64,000 nucleotides of DNA from Nitrospirota bacterium (lineage in GTDB: Bacteria; Nitrospirota; Nitrospiria; Nitrospirales; Nitrospiraceae), in NCBI GenBank assembly GCA_040757595.1, contig JBFLWP010000005.1, positions 1 through 64,000 on the forward strand. Reading direction: 5' to 3'. Made by a program: the position numbers and the translations under genes. The first letter of the stretch is position 1. The number at the start of each line of letters is the position of its first letter. This document shows positions 1-8,599 of this stretch, piece by piece. The notes beneath the pieces are model-generated. The model did no database searches, had not been told where the DNA came from, and was given only the letters and a program-made list of their open reading frames with translations.

Positions 1-277
1 GCAGCAGGCGTGCTGCGTGATGGACCGTAATGACGTGAACCTCTTCCTGCCGCAGACGATAGACGATGCGATAGGGTGGGCGAATGATCTCGCGCAGGGT
101 CGGCTCCTGATATTCGGGCACGATGCGGCCCGACTCAGGAAAGGCCGGGAGTTGTTCGACGGCTGCGACGATGCGCTTGACGACCAGATCGGCGGCGTAT
201 GGCGAGTCTCGCTCGATGAAGGTTTTGATGGCTTGCGTGTCTTCGATGGCCCGGCGCGTCCAGATGATCCGTCTCAT
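1..277 (-). CDS. ParE/RelE-type toxin (3' end beyond the window)
   Basis: Read on the minus strand from an ATG at 277, the protein begins MRRIIWTRRAIEDTQ and continues with PYAADLVVKRIVAAVEQL and IIRPPYRIVYRL. This is the ParE-family arrangement: an N-terminal W-T-x-x-A-x-x-D helix and a late YRIVYR strand. About 92 codons are visible and the frame is still open at base 1; family members are about 95-100 residues, so only a few residues are missing. Its ATG overlaps the antitoxin TGA (ATGA), so the two are translationally coupled. Known family members inhibit gyrase or cut mRNA on the ribosome; which applies here cannot be told. Confidence 0.85.
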   Translation of the reverse strand, partial: MRRIIWTRRAIEDTQAIKTFIERDSPYAADLVVKRIVAAVEQLPAFPESGRIVPEYQEPTLREIIRPPYRIVYRLRQEEVHVITVHHAARLL

Positions 278-456
278 GCGGTCAAGCGCCGTGTTGCCTC
301 CTCATGCGAGACGGTCTCGCCTCGGTCCGACTGTCGAAGGCCTTCTTCGACTTTGGCGAGAAAACACAGGCGTTCGATGGCCTCTTCAACAGTGGTCTCG
401 TCGGGCAGTGGCCGGAGGGCTTGAAGGATTTTTTCTTTGGTGATGGCCGTGCTCAT
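274..456 (-). CDS. Antitoxin of a ParE-type toxin-antitoxin pair
   Basis: A 60-residue acidic helical protein starting MSTAITKEKILQALRPLP, with an E-E-A-I-E-R-L-C-F-L-x-K-V-E-x-G-L segment and a C-terminal V-S-H-E-E-A-x-x-R motif. These are typical of the short antitoxins found directly upstream of ParE/RelE toxins. The ATG at 456 is preferred over one 21 bases upstream because a GAGG lies 6 bases before it. It is the first gene of the pair and overlaps the toxin start by 4 bases. Such antitoxins bind and neutralise the toxin, and the complex usually represses its own promoter; no operator was identified here. Confidence 0.8.
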   Translation of the reverse strand: MSTAITKEKILQALRPLPDETTVEEAIERLCFLAKVEEGLRQSDRGETVSHEEATRRLTA

Positions 457-699
457 AGGAGACCTCACATGCCTCATCGGATGGTCGCACCGGCTCTCCT
501 CAGAACGGCTCGACTCGCTCTAAGGGGAGAATCACCGGGTGGCTACGTGTGCCACATTGTAGGGGGGAACAGTTGAAAGAGCAAGCCGGTGCTGACTGGG
601 GCGCCGGTCAAGTCTGACATTTCGAGTTCGTGACCGCGACAGGGCTCCCGGGACCGGAGTGACGGTTCGTGTGCTGCGTCTGCGCCACGGGCCTGGCGC

Positions 700-972
700 T
701 CAGGGCTCTCTGGTCAGGTCAATCGGGTCCACGCTGAACTCGTGCTCGTGCGCGAGGGCATAGGCGAGGGCCGGCGGGTAGAGATCGGTGATCCAGCCTC
801 TCTGTCGCAACCAGAGCCGCACCGGATGTCGGTCGAAATAGGCCTGATAGGCGCGATACTGCCGAAAGGCGGAGTCCAGCTTGGCCTGGAGGCTGGCCCG
901 ATCGTCGGGCGTCAATTCCCGGAAGACGAGGCCGAGGGCATCGTCACCGAGCCTGCTTATCTGGAGCTTCAC
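700..972 (-). CDS. Hypothetical protein (90 aa)
   Basis: A 90-residue protein of unrecognised family. It starts with GTG at 972, preceded by GGAG at a 7-base distance. The sequence (MKLQISRLGDDALGLVFREL, then LDSAFRQYRAYQAYFDRHP and a W-rich LWLRQRGWITDLYP stretch) has no signal peptide or transmembrane segment and looks like a small soluble helical protein. Open frames on the other strand over the same bases have less protein-like composition. The 243 bases between it and the antitoxin gene (457-699) show nothing recognisable. Function unknown. Confidence 0.5.
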   Translation of the reverse strand: MKLQISRLGDDALGLVFRELTPDDRASLQAKLDSAFRQYRAYQAYFDRHPVRLWLRQRGWITDLYPPALAYALAHEHEFSVDPIDLTREP

Positions 973-1127
973 CGTCTGCTCCGCAGAATTCCATCCGGGT
1001 TCGTTGTACCGATTATGGCACCGAGCGGCTCAAATTTTGCCAGTACCTGGCCGGGACGACCTCGTCAGATGCTACAGCGCAAAGACTCTGCCGTCGCGCA
1101 CAGGCCGATCGGTCTGAGTCTCCAACG

Positions 1128-1505
1128 CTAACCCACTTTCTCGACAAACATGCGCGCCGCCTTCAGCGCATCCTTCACGATGTTTGCGTTGTACAGCAGT
1201 CCGCGGTAGTAGCCGGCAGTGTGGAGGGTGTCGTAAAGGTTGTTGAACTCCCGGAGCAGCCTGCCGTTATGGATCGCCAGGTACTTTTGCAGGGCACGGC
1301 GGTAGCCATCCACGGATTGAGGGAGCGCCCGTTCGGGAACTCCTCGCTTCAAGAGTCCCTGATTAATGGCCTCCAGCACGGCGAGATACGCCGTGCCCAG
1401 CGCTTCACGAACTGGCTTCCGGTCAAGGTAGATGTCGTCCTCGATTGGTACCTGCTTGAGCAGATCTCTGGCGTTGTGAAGATAGCGAAGGGCCTCTTTC
1501 TGCAT
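1128..1505 (-). CDS. DUF5618 family protein
   Basis: A 125-residue protein starting MQKEALRYLHNARDLLKQVP, followed by IEDDIYLDRKPVREALGTAYLAVLEAI and ending TLHTAGYYRGLLYNANIVKDA. It resembles the DUF5618 family, small all-helical proteins of about 120 residues related to HEPN-like folds. The ATG at 1505 is chosen because everything upstream in frame (PGPLPRRR) is low complexity and absent from the family. Other DUF5618 genes often sit near toxin-antitoxin or nucleotidyltransferase genes; here a ParE module is 0.7 kb away, but no partner is adjacent. Function unknown. Confidence 0.65.
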   Translation of the reverse strand: MQKEALRYLHNARDLLKQVPIEDDIYLDRKPVREALGTAYLAVLEAINQGLLKRGVPERALPQSVDGYRRALQKYLAIHNGRLLREFNNLYDTLHTAGYYRGLLYNANIVKDALKAARMFVEKVG

Positions 1506-1650
1506 CTCGTACCCTCGTCTGCGGGGAAGCGGTCCCGGTGAAGCTTCTACCATGCCTGAGCCGGCTGAAGCAATGTTATCCCCGCGTGGCAGAGTCTGCG
1601 AGAATAGAGCCGGGCTTGTCGGAGGGATGCTCATCTGCTACAGTCCACCC

Positions 1651-1821
1651 ATGGCGCGCTTCGTCGGCAAAGGCTTCCTCGCGGCGGGATTCCTGCTGGG
1701 GATCTACGGGCTGACCGAGGCCCAGCCGTCGCTGCTCCGGTCAGGACTGGCGCTGGTGGTCGCGGGCATCGCCGCAATGAGCTATGGGCTCTACCAGGCG
1801 CTGGCTCCACGGAACAAATAA
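1651..1821 (+). CDS. Small two-helix membrane protein (56 aa)
   Basis: Starting at the ATG at 1651 (MARFVGKGFLAAGFLLGIYG), the protein has two hydrophobic helices, about residues 6-18 and 28-46, and a short basic tail. An earlier in-frame ATG at 1552 would add 33 residues that overlap the divergent DUF5618 start region and look non-coding. It ends just before the heptad repeat that leads into the DUF971 gene and is probably co-transcribed with it. No family recognised. Confidence 0.5.
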   Translation: MARFVGKGFLAAGFLLGIYGLTEAQPSLLRSGLALVVAGIAAMSYGLYQALAPRNK

Positions 1822-1848
1822 CGAGTGACGGGTGACGAGTGACGAGCG
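1820..1848 (+). repeat. Heptad tandem repeat array 1 (single arm)
   Basis: Direct repeats of period 7 on a GTGACGG/GTGACGA unit lie between the small membrane gene and the DUF971 gene and overlap the first GTG codons of the latter. No inverted partner arm is visible. It belongs to the dispersed repeat family described in the findings. Confidence 0.75.
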
Positions 1849-2200
1849 TGTGACAGCCCTCGAGCCCCGGGACATGGCCTGGCTGGACAAGGGCCTGCTC
1901 GGGATCGAGTGGTCGGACGGACACAAGGGCATCTATCCGGTCCGCTACCTGCGGCAACATTGTCCCTGCGCCGCCTGCACCGATGAGTGGACCGGGGAGC
2001 TGCGCCTCAAGCCGGATGACGTTCCGATGTTCATCGCCGTGCAGGACATCGAGGCGGTCGGCCGGTACGCGCTCAAGTTCGCCTTCAGCGACGGGCACGA
2101 TTCGGGCATCTACTCCTTCACCTTCCTCCGCCGCCACTGCCAGTGCGACTCGTGCGTGCCGGTGAAGCCGGAACAGCCCAGGAGCCGGCGGCTTCTGTGA
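1832..2200 (+). CDS. DUF971 domain protein
   Basis: A 122-residue DUF971 protein, related to the N-terminal domain of gamma-butyrobetaine hydroxylase. The domain fills the chain: GIEWSDGHKGIYPVRYLR is followed by HCPCAAC, then IEAVGRYALKFAFSDGH, SGIYSFTFLR and a second HCQCDSC. The two HCxC-x2-C clusters could bind a metal. In other bacteria such proteins sit near Fe-S or Mrp/ApbC genes, which are not seen here. The GTG at 1832 lies inside a heptad repeat; a GTG at 1850 is an equally good start and would remove the repeat-encoded TSDER residues. A lipoprotein gene follows 5 bases after the stop. Confidence 0.8.
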   Translation: MTSDERVTALEPRDMAWLDKGLLGIEWSDGHKGIYPVRYLRQHCPCAACTDEWTGELRLKPDDVPMFIAVQDIEAVGRYALKFAFSDGHDSGIYSFTFLRRHCQCDSCVPVKPEQPRSRRLL

Positions 2201-2205
2201 GACGA

Positions 2206-2679
2206 ATGGGCAGGCCAGTCGGACCGGCCCTCATCTTCCTTTCCCTGTTTGCCGTCTCGTGCCATCTGATTCCCCCTCATCTCAAGCCGCTCCCGTCCGC
2301 GGACGAGCAGAGGGCGATGGTCCAGCGGAACGATCTGCGCCTCCATCGGTTGAGCAGCCGCGCCTTTCTGGAAGCCTGGGGGCCTCCGACTTACGAGTAT
2401 CGGGCCACGACCCAGTTCTTTGCGGTCGAGGACGGCAACTACATTCCGCGATTCCTGGTGCCGACCGGGGAGGCTCCGCCCAATTCGGAGGACGTGGCGA
2501 TGGCGGGGGATGGGTACTTCCTGGCCTATGAGCAACGTGGCGAGGTCGTCGGGTTCCTCGACGACCGGCTGGTCTATCGCAGCAGGATGTCCGCGGAGAA
2601 GATCCGGGCTCTGGGAAAACAGTGGCAACGAGAGTCGCAATTTCATACGGATGTCGAGCGATCCCTCACGCCGCGTTAG
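2206..2679 (+). CDS. Putative lipoprotein (157 aa)
   Basis: Starting at the ATG at 2206 (MGRPVGPALIFLSLFAVSC), this has a short lipoprotein signal peptide with lipobox F-A-V-S-C, predicting an N-terminally acylated protein in the cell envelope. The mature part has an FLEAWGPPTYEYR segment followed by tyrosine-rich strands, reminiscent of small BamE/SmpA-like outer-membrane lipoproteins, though this is only a resemblance. It starts 5 bases after DUF971 and is probably in the same operon. Function unknown. Confidence 0.6.
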   Translation: MGRPVGPALIFLSLFAVSCHLIPPHLKPLPSADEQRAMVQRNDLRLHRLSSRAFLEAWGPPTYEYRATTQFFAVEDGNYIPRFLVPTGEAPPNSEDVAMAGDGYFLAYEQRGEVVGFLDDRLVYRSRMSAEKIRALGKQWQRESQFHTDVERSLTPR

Positions 2680-2694
2680 CCCCACAACCTGCCC

Positions 2695-4233
2695 TTGATG
2701 ATCCGTGCCTCAATGGCTGAACGGTCCTGCAAGGTCTTGATGGTCTCCTCGGAGGCCGTGCCCTTCGCCAAGACGGGCGGGCTGGCCGACGTAGCGGGGG
2801 CCCTGCCGCGCGAATTGGCCAACCTAGGCCATCAGGTCCGGTTGGTGATTCCACGGTATGGAACGATTGGAGACCGGTACGGCTTCCGGGAATGGAAGCG
2901 GATCGAGGTGCCCGGTCCGGCCGGTCCGGTTCCCGCCGTGATCGAGCGGAGCGTGATGCCGGGCTGCGACGTGCCGGTGCTGGCGATCCGCCATGACCAC
3001 TATTTCAACCGGGCTGGGCTCTATGGGGAGGCCGGATCGGATTATCCCGACAACCTGGACCGTTTCGCCTTTTTCTGCCAGGCGGTGATGGAGCTGGTCC
3101 CTCTCTTGTCACGCGGGGAAGGCGAGGGGGGCGAGGCGGACGGGGGGGGATGGACGCCGGACCTCCTGCACGCGCACGACTGGCAGACGGCGCTCGTTCC
3201 CGTGTACCGGCGGACGCTCTACGCGGGCCAGCCGGCGCTCGCGAAGCTGCGCAGCCTGTTCACCGTCCACAACATGGGCTACCAGGGCCTCTTTCCCGCC
3301 TCGGCCTATCCCAAGACCGGGCTCGGCTGGGAGTGGTTCACGCCGCAATGGCTGGAGTTCTACGGACAGCTCAACCTGCTCAAGGGCGGGTTGGTCTCAG
3401 CCGACTGGCTCACGACCGTCAGCCCGACCTACAGCCGGGAGATCCAGACGGCGGAGCTCGGGTTCGGCCTGGAGGGGGTGGTGCTGGAGCGGAGGGACCG
3501 GGTGGTCGGCATCGTGAACGGGATCGACGTGGACCAGTGGAACCCGGCGACCGATCCGCACCTGCCGGCCCGCTACTCGCCGCGGGACCTCTCCGGTAAG
3601 CGGACCTGCAAGGAGGCGCTGCAGCGGGAGATGAGCCTGCCGGTCCGGGACGTGCCCCTCGTCGGGATCGTCTCCCGGCTTTCCTGGCAGAAGGGGCTCG
3701 ACCTGCTGGCCGAGGCCCTGCCGGCCCTGATGAACCGGGATCTGCAGCTCGTGCTCCTGGGGACGGGCGAGCCGGCGCTGGAGGCACAATTCCGCGCCCT
3801 GCGCGACCGGTTCCCCAAGCAGCTCGGCCTGCGCATCGGGTTCGACGAGGGCCTGGCGCACCGGATCGAGGCGGGAGCCGACCTGTTCCTCATGCCGTCC
3901 CGCTACGAGCCCTGCGGGCTGACCCAGTTGGCCAGCCTCCGTTACGGGACCGTCCCCGTCGTCCGCCGCACCGGCGGGTTGGCCGATACGGTCGTGCCCT
4001 ATGGAGCCGGGACCGGTTCGGAGGGGCCAGCCACCGGCTTCCAGTTTCAGGATGCGACTCCGGACTCGCTGCGGGAAGCGGTTGAGCTGGCCCTGCTCGT
4101 CTATGCGGACCGTGACCGGTGGCTGAAGTTGATACGGGCCGGGATGGAGACGGACGTCTCCTGGGCCAAATCGGCGCGGGCCTACGCCGGCCTCTACCGG
4201 CGGATGCTGGAGGGGAAGCCGCGTGATGGGTGA
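2695..4233 (+). CDS. glgA: Glycogen synthase (ADP-glucose:1,4-alpha-glucan glucosyltransferase)
   Basis: A GT5-family glycogen synthase that transfers glucose from ADP-glucose to the non-reducing end of glycogen. The KTGGLADVAGALP signature (residues about 26-38) forms the ADP-glucose site; the Rossmann-like C-terminal half starts near residue 320 (VGIVSRLSWQKGLDLL), and the catalytic loop RYEPCGLTQL is at about 403-412 with E405. At 512 residues it is slightly longer than the usual 480, owing to a Gly/Glu-rich insert near residue 145. An ATG at 2713 is an alternative start. glgC lies 3 kb away on the opposite strand, so both steps of the pathway are encoded here. It ends in a hairpin-forming heptad repeat facing the convergent helicase operon. 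Confidence 0.95.
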   Translation: MMIRASMAERSCKVLMVSSEAVPFAKTGGLADVAGALPRELANLGHQVRLVIPRYGTIGDRYGFREWKRIEVPGPAGPVPAVIERSVMPGCDVPVLAIRHDHYFNRAGLYGEAGSDYPDNLDRFAFFCQAVMELVPLLSRGEGEGGEADGGGWTPDLLHAHDWQTALVPVYRRTLYAGQPALAKLRSLFTVHNMGYQGLFPASAYPKTGLGWEWFTPQWLEFYGQLNLLKGGLVSADWLTTVSPTYSREIQTAELGFGLEGVVLERRDRVVGIVNGIDVDQWNPATDPHLPARYSPRDLSGKRTCKEALQREMSLPVRDVPLVGIVSRLSWQKGLDLLAEALPALMNRDLQLVLLGTGEPALEAQFRALRDRFPKQLGLRIGFDEGLAHRIEAGADLFLMPSRYEPCGLTQLASLRYGTVPVVRRTGGLADTVVPYGAGTGSEGPATGFQFQDATPDSLREAVELALLVYADRDRWLKLIRAGMETDVSWAKSARAYAGLYRRMLEGKPRDG

Positions 4234-4318
4234 AGGGTGATGCGTGATGGGTTAAAGAGAACTGGGTTCCGATTACAGTCAGAACTCATCACCCATCACT
4301 GATCACCTATCACAGTTC
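4222..4318. repeat. Heptad repeat pair 2 (inverted arms between convergent genes)
   Basis: The left arm is about five GTGATGG-like heptads on the plus strand; the right arm, about 20 bases further on, carries matching ATCACCC-like heptads. The arms are largely complementary and would form a long imperfect hairpin between the 3' ends of glgA and the helicase subunit gene. A role as a bidirectional terminator is likely but inferred. Confidence 0.75.
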
Positions 4319-4319
4319 T

Positions 4320-5384
4320 TCACCGGCTGGGGCGCAGCGTCTCTTCCTCGTACTGGGAAAACAGGCGCTTGGTTTCCGGGTGGAGCGGGAAGTGGGGACT
4401 GTGCGGAATCCCCACGGAGCGGAAGAGCGGGGCCAGCTTGCCGTTGGGGTGGAGATAGCCGGCGCGGAGCGGCACCGAGCGACGGTGGTGCCGGACCAGG
4501 TGGCAGGGCGTGGGTCTGATGCTGGTCAGCCAGTCGGCGATGTCCTGCGGGTTGCCGATGGACGCCGACAGCAACAGGAGCCGGGCCTGGGTCGGACAGA
4601 AGATGATCGTTTCCTCCCAGACGACTCCCCGCTCCGGATCGGCCAGGTACTGGGATTCGTCCATGATGACGAGGCCGAGCGTGTCCAGCCGCACGTCAAT
4701 CTCGCCGCCCGCCGCGTCGTAGAGCAGGTTCCGCAGGATCTCCGTGGTCATGATCAGGAGTGGGGCCTGCTGGTTGTCCTTCCGATCGCCCGTGAGAATG
4801 CCCACCTGGTCGGCTCCGAACAGCCGCGAAAACTCCGTGTACTTGGTGTTCGAGAGGGCCTTGAGGGGCGAGGTGTAGATCACGGTCTCCTCCGCCTCGA
4901 TGGCCCGTCGCGCGGCCTCGACCGCCACGTAGGTCTTGCCGCTGCCGGTCGGCACGCTGACGATCACGTCCGTCGTGGCCAAGTGGCCCAGGGCCTCCTC
5001 CTGCCAGGCGTCCGGTATGAAGGGGCGGGGAGGCGGGACCCCGATGCCTTCCAAAAAGGCCGAGAGGTCCGGCGCCGGCTCAGCCGGCTCCTTCTCCCCG
5101 TGGCCCCGGTGCTTCTCCGACTGATTGACATGCGAAGAGCCGGGGGCCGGAGGCCTGGGCTTGCCCTCTCGGGCGGCTGGCTGTGGCTTCTTGGCCCCTT
5201 CCTCGATCAGGGCCGTCAAATCCGACTCCAGGCCGGCCCGGTTCTCCGCCGTGTGTCGGAGCAGGGCCTCGATCAGCCGCCGCTTGCCCAAGCGGAAGTG
5301 CCGGTGTACCCGTCCGTGGGCCAGCCGATGCAGCCGGCTGACCGGCTGTTCGGCGAGCAGTTTTTCGAGTTCATCAGTGGTCAT
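4320..5384 (-). CDS. Ski2-like DExH helicase, N-terminal (RecA1) subunit
   Basis: A 354-residue protein containing only the first RecA domain of a Ski2/Mtr4-type RNA helicase: FIPDAWQEEAL (Q motif region, about 122-131), Walker A PTGSGKT (145-151), TSPLKALS (Ia, 171-178), a DESQ box in place of the usual DEVH (242-245) followed by ERGVVWEE, and motif III SAS (273-275). The chain stops after the linker, so motifs IV-VI and the DSHCT domain are absent. They are encoded in the gene immediately upstream in transcription (5450-7321), so the two products probably assemble into one helicase. The N-terminal 110 residues are charged and low complexity. Both halves look intact. Confidence 0.85.
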   Translation of the reverse strand: MTTDELEKLLAEQPVSRLHRLAHGRVHRHFRLGKRRLIEALLRHTAENRAGLESDLTALIEEGAKKPQPAAREGKPRPPAPGSSHVNQSEKHRGHGEKEPAEPAPDLSAFLEGIGVPPPRPFIPDAWQEEALGHLATTDVIVSVPTGSGKTYVAVEAARRAIEAEETVIYTSPLKALSNTKYTEFSRLFGADQVGILTGDRKDNQQAPLLIMTTEILRNLLYDAAGGEIDVRLDTLGLVIMDESQYLADPERGVVWEETIIFCPTQARLLLLSASIGNPQDIADWLTSIRPTPCHLVRHHRRSVPLRAGYLHPNGKLAPLFRSVGIPHSPHFPLHPETKRLFSQYEEETLRPSR

Positions 5385-5386
5385 AA

Positions 5387-5412
5387 CCCTCGTGACTCGT
5401 CACGCGTCACCG
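5387..5412 (+). repeat. Heptad repeat array 3 (spacer between helicase halves)
   Basis: Three to four heptads of the CGTCACG type fill part of the 65-base spacer between the two helicase genes, immediately upstream of the RecA1 start codon. Only a single arm is present. Confidence 0.65.
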
Positions 5413-5449
5413 GGACCCATTGCTCTGAAGAATGCAAGGGGTGCCCCCG

Positions 5450-7321
5450 TCACGGCAGTTCTTCAAGGACTCCCCGGCGCAGGGCCTTCATGGCCCGGCT
5501 GGCCGTGTCGGCCAGGCCCGGGTGGGTGCCCTGCAGGGTGTGGACCTGCGAGAGGTACTCGAGCGTCCGCGCCAACAGGCGGTAGATGTCCCCCTCCGCC
5601 ATCGTGGTCGTCCGGCAGAGGCCGATCCAGGTCACGGCGGGATCGCCCACCCAGCGTTCGGTCAGGGCCGCCACGTCCCCCCGCAGGAGCGGCGGATCCT
5701 CGTAGGGGGCCAGGGACTCGGCCAGCCTCCGCGCCTGTCCCATGAGCGAGGCCAGGCCGGGACTGCTCCGTGGGAACGAGCCGGGCCGGTCGTCGTCGTG
5801 GGCGATGCTGGCCAGGATGCCGGCCAGGACCTGGGGCTCGATGCCGCTGAAGGCGTCGGCGCGGATCAGCTCGGTGATCAGGAGCGAATGGTCAATGCGG
5901 ATCAGCCGCGCCCATTCTCCCTCCTCGGTCAGATGGAAGGTCTGGGTGAGGTAGCCGAACTCCTGCAGGGCTTCGGCTTTCTCCTGGAACTGGTGCCAGA
6001 GGCCGGTGCGGAGCGAGTGGACCATTTTCGTGTGTCGCTGGATGTCCTGGCGCAAGCGCAGGGCCGCCGCATGGTCTTTCTGGCAGGCGGGCCGGGACGG
6101 ACAGCTCGGGCAGGGAAACTCGTCGGTCAGCGTCTGTGCGATCTCGGTCGCCTCCGGCTCCGGCTGGATCACGGTGGGGAGCGCGGGCAGCCGGGCAGGC
6201 AGCTCCGCCGACTGCCGGAGAAGTTCGTCCAGACTCTCGGGCGTACACCAGGGATAGGCCGGCGCTTCGACCACGTCGAAGGTCCGGTCGAAGACCTGGG
6301 CGACCTGGCTGGCGGGGCATTCGGTGACCGCACCGGTCGGGCGCAGCACCGTGACCATGGGGCTCCGCTGTCCCCGGCTCCGGTACTGGCGGAGCACGAT
6401 CCCTCGCCCCTTGGGCAGGCCCACGACGCGGCCCGGCGAGAGGAAAGGCAGGCGGGCCGCGACTTCCGGCGACTCCTTCGGCCGGGGTCCCGCGTGGCGG
6501 CTGTGCAGCCGGTGCGCCTTCTGCTTTCTGGCATGGTCGAAGACCTGCCACTGGGTGACCCAGTCGGTGCAGACCCGGGGTCCGTAGGGCTCCATCTGGA
6601 CGTGCAGGGCGTCGAGCTTGCGCTCCAGCGCCTCCGCCCGGCGGTTGAGCTGGAACTGCGCAAAGCTTTTCGCCAGGATCGCCTGGATTTGGTCCAGCGG
6701 GTGGGCCTTCAGCAGGTTCAGGACCATCGGGTAGGTGATGACGAACTGGCTGTCGATGGGCTCGGGCTGACCGGTCAGCCCCTTCGTGATCACGGTCAGG
6801 TCGATGTAGGGGGACGGGGTCACCACCGCGAAGCCGACCAGGTCCTTCCCGCGCCGACCGGCCCGGCCTGCCAACTGCTGCACTTCGCTGACCGTGAGGT
6901 CCGTGAAGTCCCGGGTCTTGCGCACGCTTGACTGGGTGAGCACGACTGTCCGGGCGGGGAAGTCCACGCCGGCGGCCAGGGTCGTCGTGGCGAAGACCGC
7001 GTCCAGACAACCCTGTCGCATCAGTTCCTCGATCGCGATCTTCCAGGAAGGAAGGTGGCCCGCGTGGTGGGCGGCGACCCCGGTGCGCTGGACGGTGGCC
7101 TGGAGCGGGTGCTCCGCGATGCTGGGGAACTGCGCGGTCAGGTCCTTGAGCACCGAAGCGATGGCTTCCTGCCGCTCCGGCTGCAGCGCGACGTGGCTGC
7201 GCTGGAAGGCCTGGATGGCGTCGTCACAGGCGCGCCGCGACGTCAGGAACACGATGGCTGGGGTGAGGTTCTTGTGGCGGAGCGCACCGACCAGGTCAAC
7301 CGGATGAATGGACGGAGGCAT
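5450..7321 (-). CDS. Ski2-like helicase, C-terminal (RecA2 + DSHCT) subunit
   Basis: A 623-residue protein that begins directly with the second RecA domain: PAIVFLTSRRACDDAI (motif IV region, 21-36), GVAAHHAGHLP (81-91), TLAAGVDFPA (motif V, about 114-123) and QLAGRAGRRG (motif VI, 149-158). A long helical region, a CPSC-x4-C cluster near residue 410 and a DSHCT-like tail (LLITELIRADAFSGIEP) follow, the order found in Ski2/Mtr4/Dob1 proteins. There is no Walker A, so it cannot hydrolyse ATP alone. A TGA lies immediately before the ATG at 7321, so the absence of domain 1 at the N terminus is real in this sequence. It overlaps the 3' end of glgC by 26 bases and is transcribed before the RecA1 gene. 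Confidence 0.85.
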   Translation of the reverse strand: MPPSIHPVDLVGALRHKNLTPAIVFLTSRRACDDAIQAFQRSHVALQPERQEAIASVLKDLTAQFPSIAEHPLQATVQRTGVAAHHAGHLPSWKIAIEELMRQGCLDAVFATTTLAAGVDFPARTVVLTQSSVRKTRDFTDLTVSEVQQLAGRAGRRGKDLVGFAVVTPSPYIDLTVITKGLTGQPEPIDSQFVITYPMVLNLLKAHPLDQIQAILAKSFAQFQLNRRAEALERKLDALHVQMEPYGPRVCTDWVTQWQVFDHARKQKAHRLHSRHAGPRPKESPEVAARLPFLSPGRVVGLPKGRGIVLRQYRSRGQRSPMVTVLRPTGAVTECPASQVAQVFDRTFDVVEAPAYPWCTPESLDELLRQSAELPARLPALPTVIQPEPEATEIAQTLTDEFPCPSCPSRPACQKDHAAALRLRQDIQRHTKMVHSLRTGLWHQFQEKAEALQEFGYLTQTFHLTEEGEWARLIRIDHSLLITELIRADAFSGIEPQVLAGILASIAHDDDRPGSFPRSSPGLASLMGQARRLAESLAPYEDPPLLRGDVAALTERWVGDPAVTWIGLCRTTTMAEGDIYRLLARTLEYLSQVHTLQGTHPGLADTASRAMKALRRGVLEELP

Positions 7322-8534
7322 TCAGTTTCATTCCTTTAGAAATGACCACGAGACCGGACTCGGTGACCGTAAAGCGGCTTCGATCGGCCTCCAGGTCGTA
7401 GCCGATCTCGGTCTTGGGGGGGATGATCACTTCTTTGTCGATGATCGCGCGCCGGATGCGCGCGTGCTCGCCGATGTGGACGCTCTCCATGACGATCGAC
7501 TCGCGGACCTCGGCGTGGTCCTCGACCCGGACGTTCGGGGACAGCACGGAGTTCTGCACGCGGCCGCCCGAGATGATGCAGCCGCCGCAGACGATCGAGT
7601 CCAGGGCCACGCCCATCCGCCCGCCCTGGAAATCCTGAGCGAAGACGAACTTGGCGGGCGGGAATTGGCCCTGGTAAGTACGGATCGGCCAGTTCTGGTC
7701 GTAGAGGTTGAAGAGCGGGTCCACCGCGACCAGATCCATGTTGGCCTCCCAATAGGCGTCCAGGGTCCCGATATCCCGCCAGTACTTCACCGCCTTCTTG
7801 TTTTCGTCCTGGAACTTGAAGGCGTAGACCCGGCTCTGCTGGATCATGCGCGGCACGATGTTCCGGCCGAAGTCGTGCAGGGTCTCCCGCTGCGCGTCCT
7901 CGACGAGGTGCTTGCGGATGACCTCGGTGCGGAACAGGTAGATGCCCATCGAGACGAACGCATGGGCCGGATCGCCGGGGAGCGGCATCGGAGCGGCCGG
8001 CTTCTCGTCGAACCGGACGATCCGGCAGTCCTCGTCCACCCCGAGCACGCCGAACCGGCTGGCCTCCTCCAGCGGAAACTCCAGGGCGCCCACCACCGCG
8101 TCGGCCTGCTTGGCGAGCAGGAAGTCGTACATGTCGGCGTAGTTCATCTTGTAGATGTGGTCGCCGGCCAGGACCAGGAGGAATTCCGGCGGCTCGTTCT
8201 CCAGCAGGAACAGGTTCTGGTAGACCGCGTCGGCGGTGCCCCTGTACCAGTCCTCGCTGATCCGCTGCTGGGGAGGGATCGAGGCGATGAACTCGCCGAG
8301 CTCGGGGTTCAGGATGTCCCAGCCGACGCGGATGTGCCGGTCCAGCGAGTGGGACTTGTACTGGATCAGCACCGCGATCTGCCGGAGCCCGGAGTTGATG
8401 CAGTTGCTGAGGGTGAAATCAATGATCCGGTACTTGCCCCCGAAAGGCACGGCCGGCTTGGCCCGGTGCTGTGTGAGCGGGTACAGCCGTTCGCCCTTGC
8501 CCCCGGCCAGGATCATCGTCAGGATGTTCCGCAT
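7296..8534 (-). CDS. glgC: Glucose-1-phosphate adenylyltransferase
   Basis: A 412-residue enzyme that makes ADP-glucose from glucose 1-phosphate and ATP, the committed step of glycogen synthesis. It starts [17 protein letters not shown] with the nucleotide-binding GGKGxRL motif, followed by [21 protein letters not shown] and later [12 protein letters not shown] (catalytic Asp region) and FDEKP (glucose-1-phosphate site). A left-handed beta-helix of hexapeptide repeats forms the C-terminal third ([23 protein letters not shown]). The ATG at 8534 is chosen by homology. It heads a leftward operon with the split helicase; glgA, which uses its product, is 3 kb away. Confidence 0.95.
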   Translation of the reverse strand: MRNILTMILAGGKGERLYPLTQHRAKPAVPFGGKYRIIDFTLSNCINSGLRQIAVLIQYKSHSLDRHIRVGWDILNPELGEFIASIPPQQRISEDWYRGTADAVYQNLFLLENEPPEFLLVLAGDHIYKMNYADMYDFLLAKQADAVVGALEFPLEEASRFGVLGVDEDCRIVRFDEKPAAPMPLPGDPAHAFVSMGIYLFRTEVIRKHLVEDAQRETLHDFGRNIVPRMIQQSRVYAFKFQDENKKAVKYWRDIGTLDAYWEANMDLVAVDPLFNLYDQNWPIRTYQGQFPPAKFVFAQDFQGGRMGVALDSIVCGGCIISGGRVQNSVLSPNVRVEDHAEVRESIVMESVHIGEHARIRRAIIDKEVIIPPKTEIGYDLEADRSRFTVTESGLVVISKGMKLNASVHSSG

Positions 8535-8599
8535 GGCACCGAATTGTAACAGGGCCGCGGGGAAATGGGAAGGAAGAAGGGGGGAGCGCGCGGGCCTGA

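Noticed and set aside
5432-6931. Long plus-strand open frame over the helicase RecA2 gene
   Set aside because: Antisense shadow in GC-rich DNA; the minus strand encodes clear helicase motifs.
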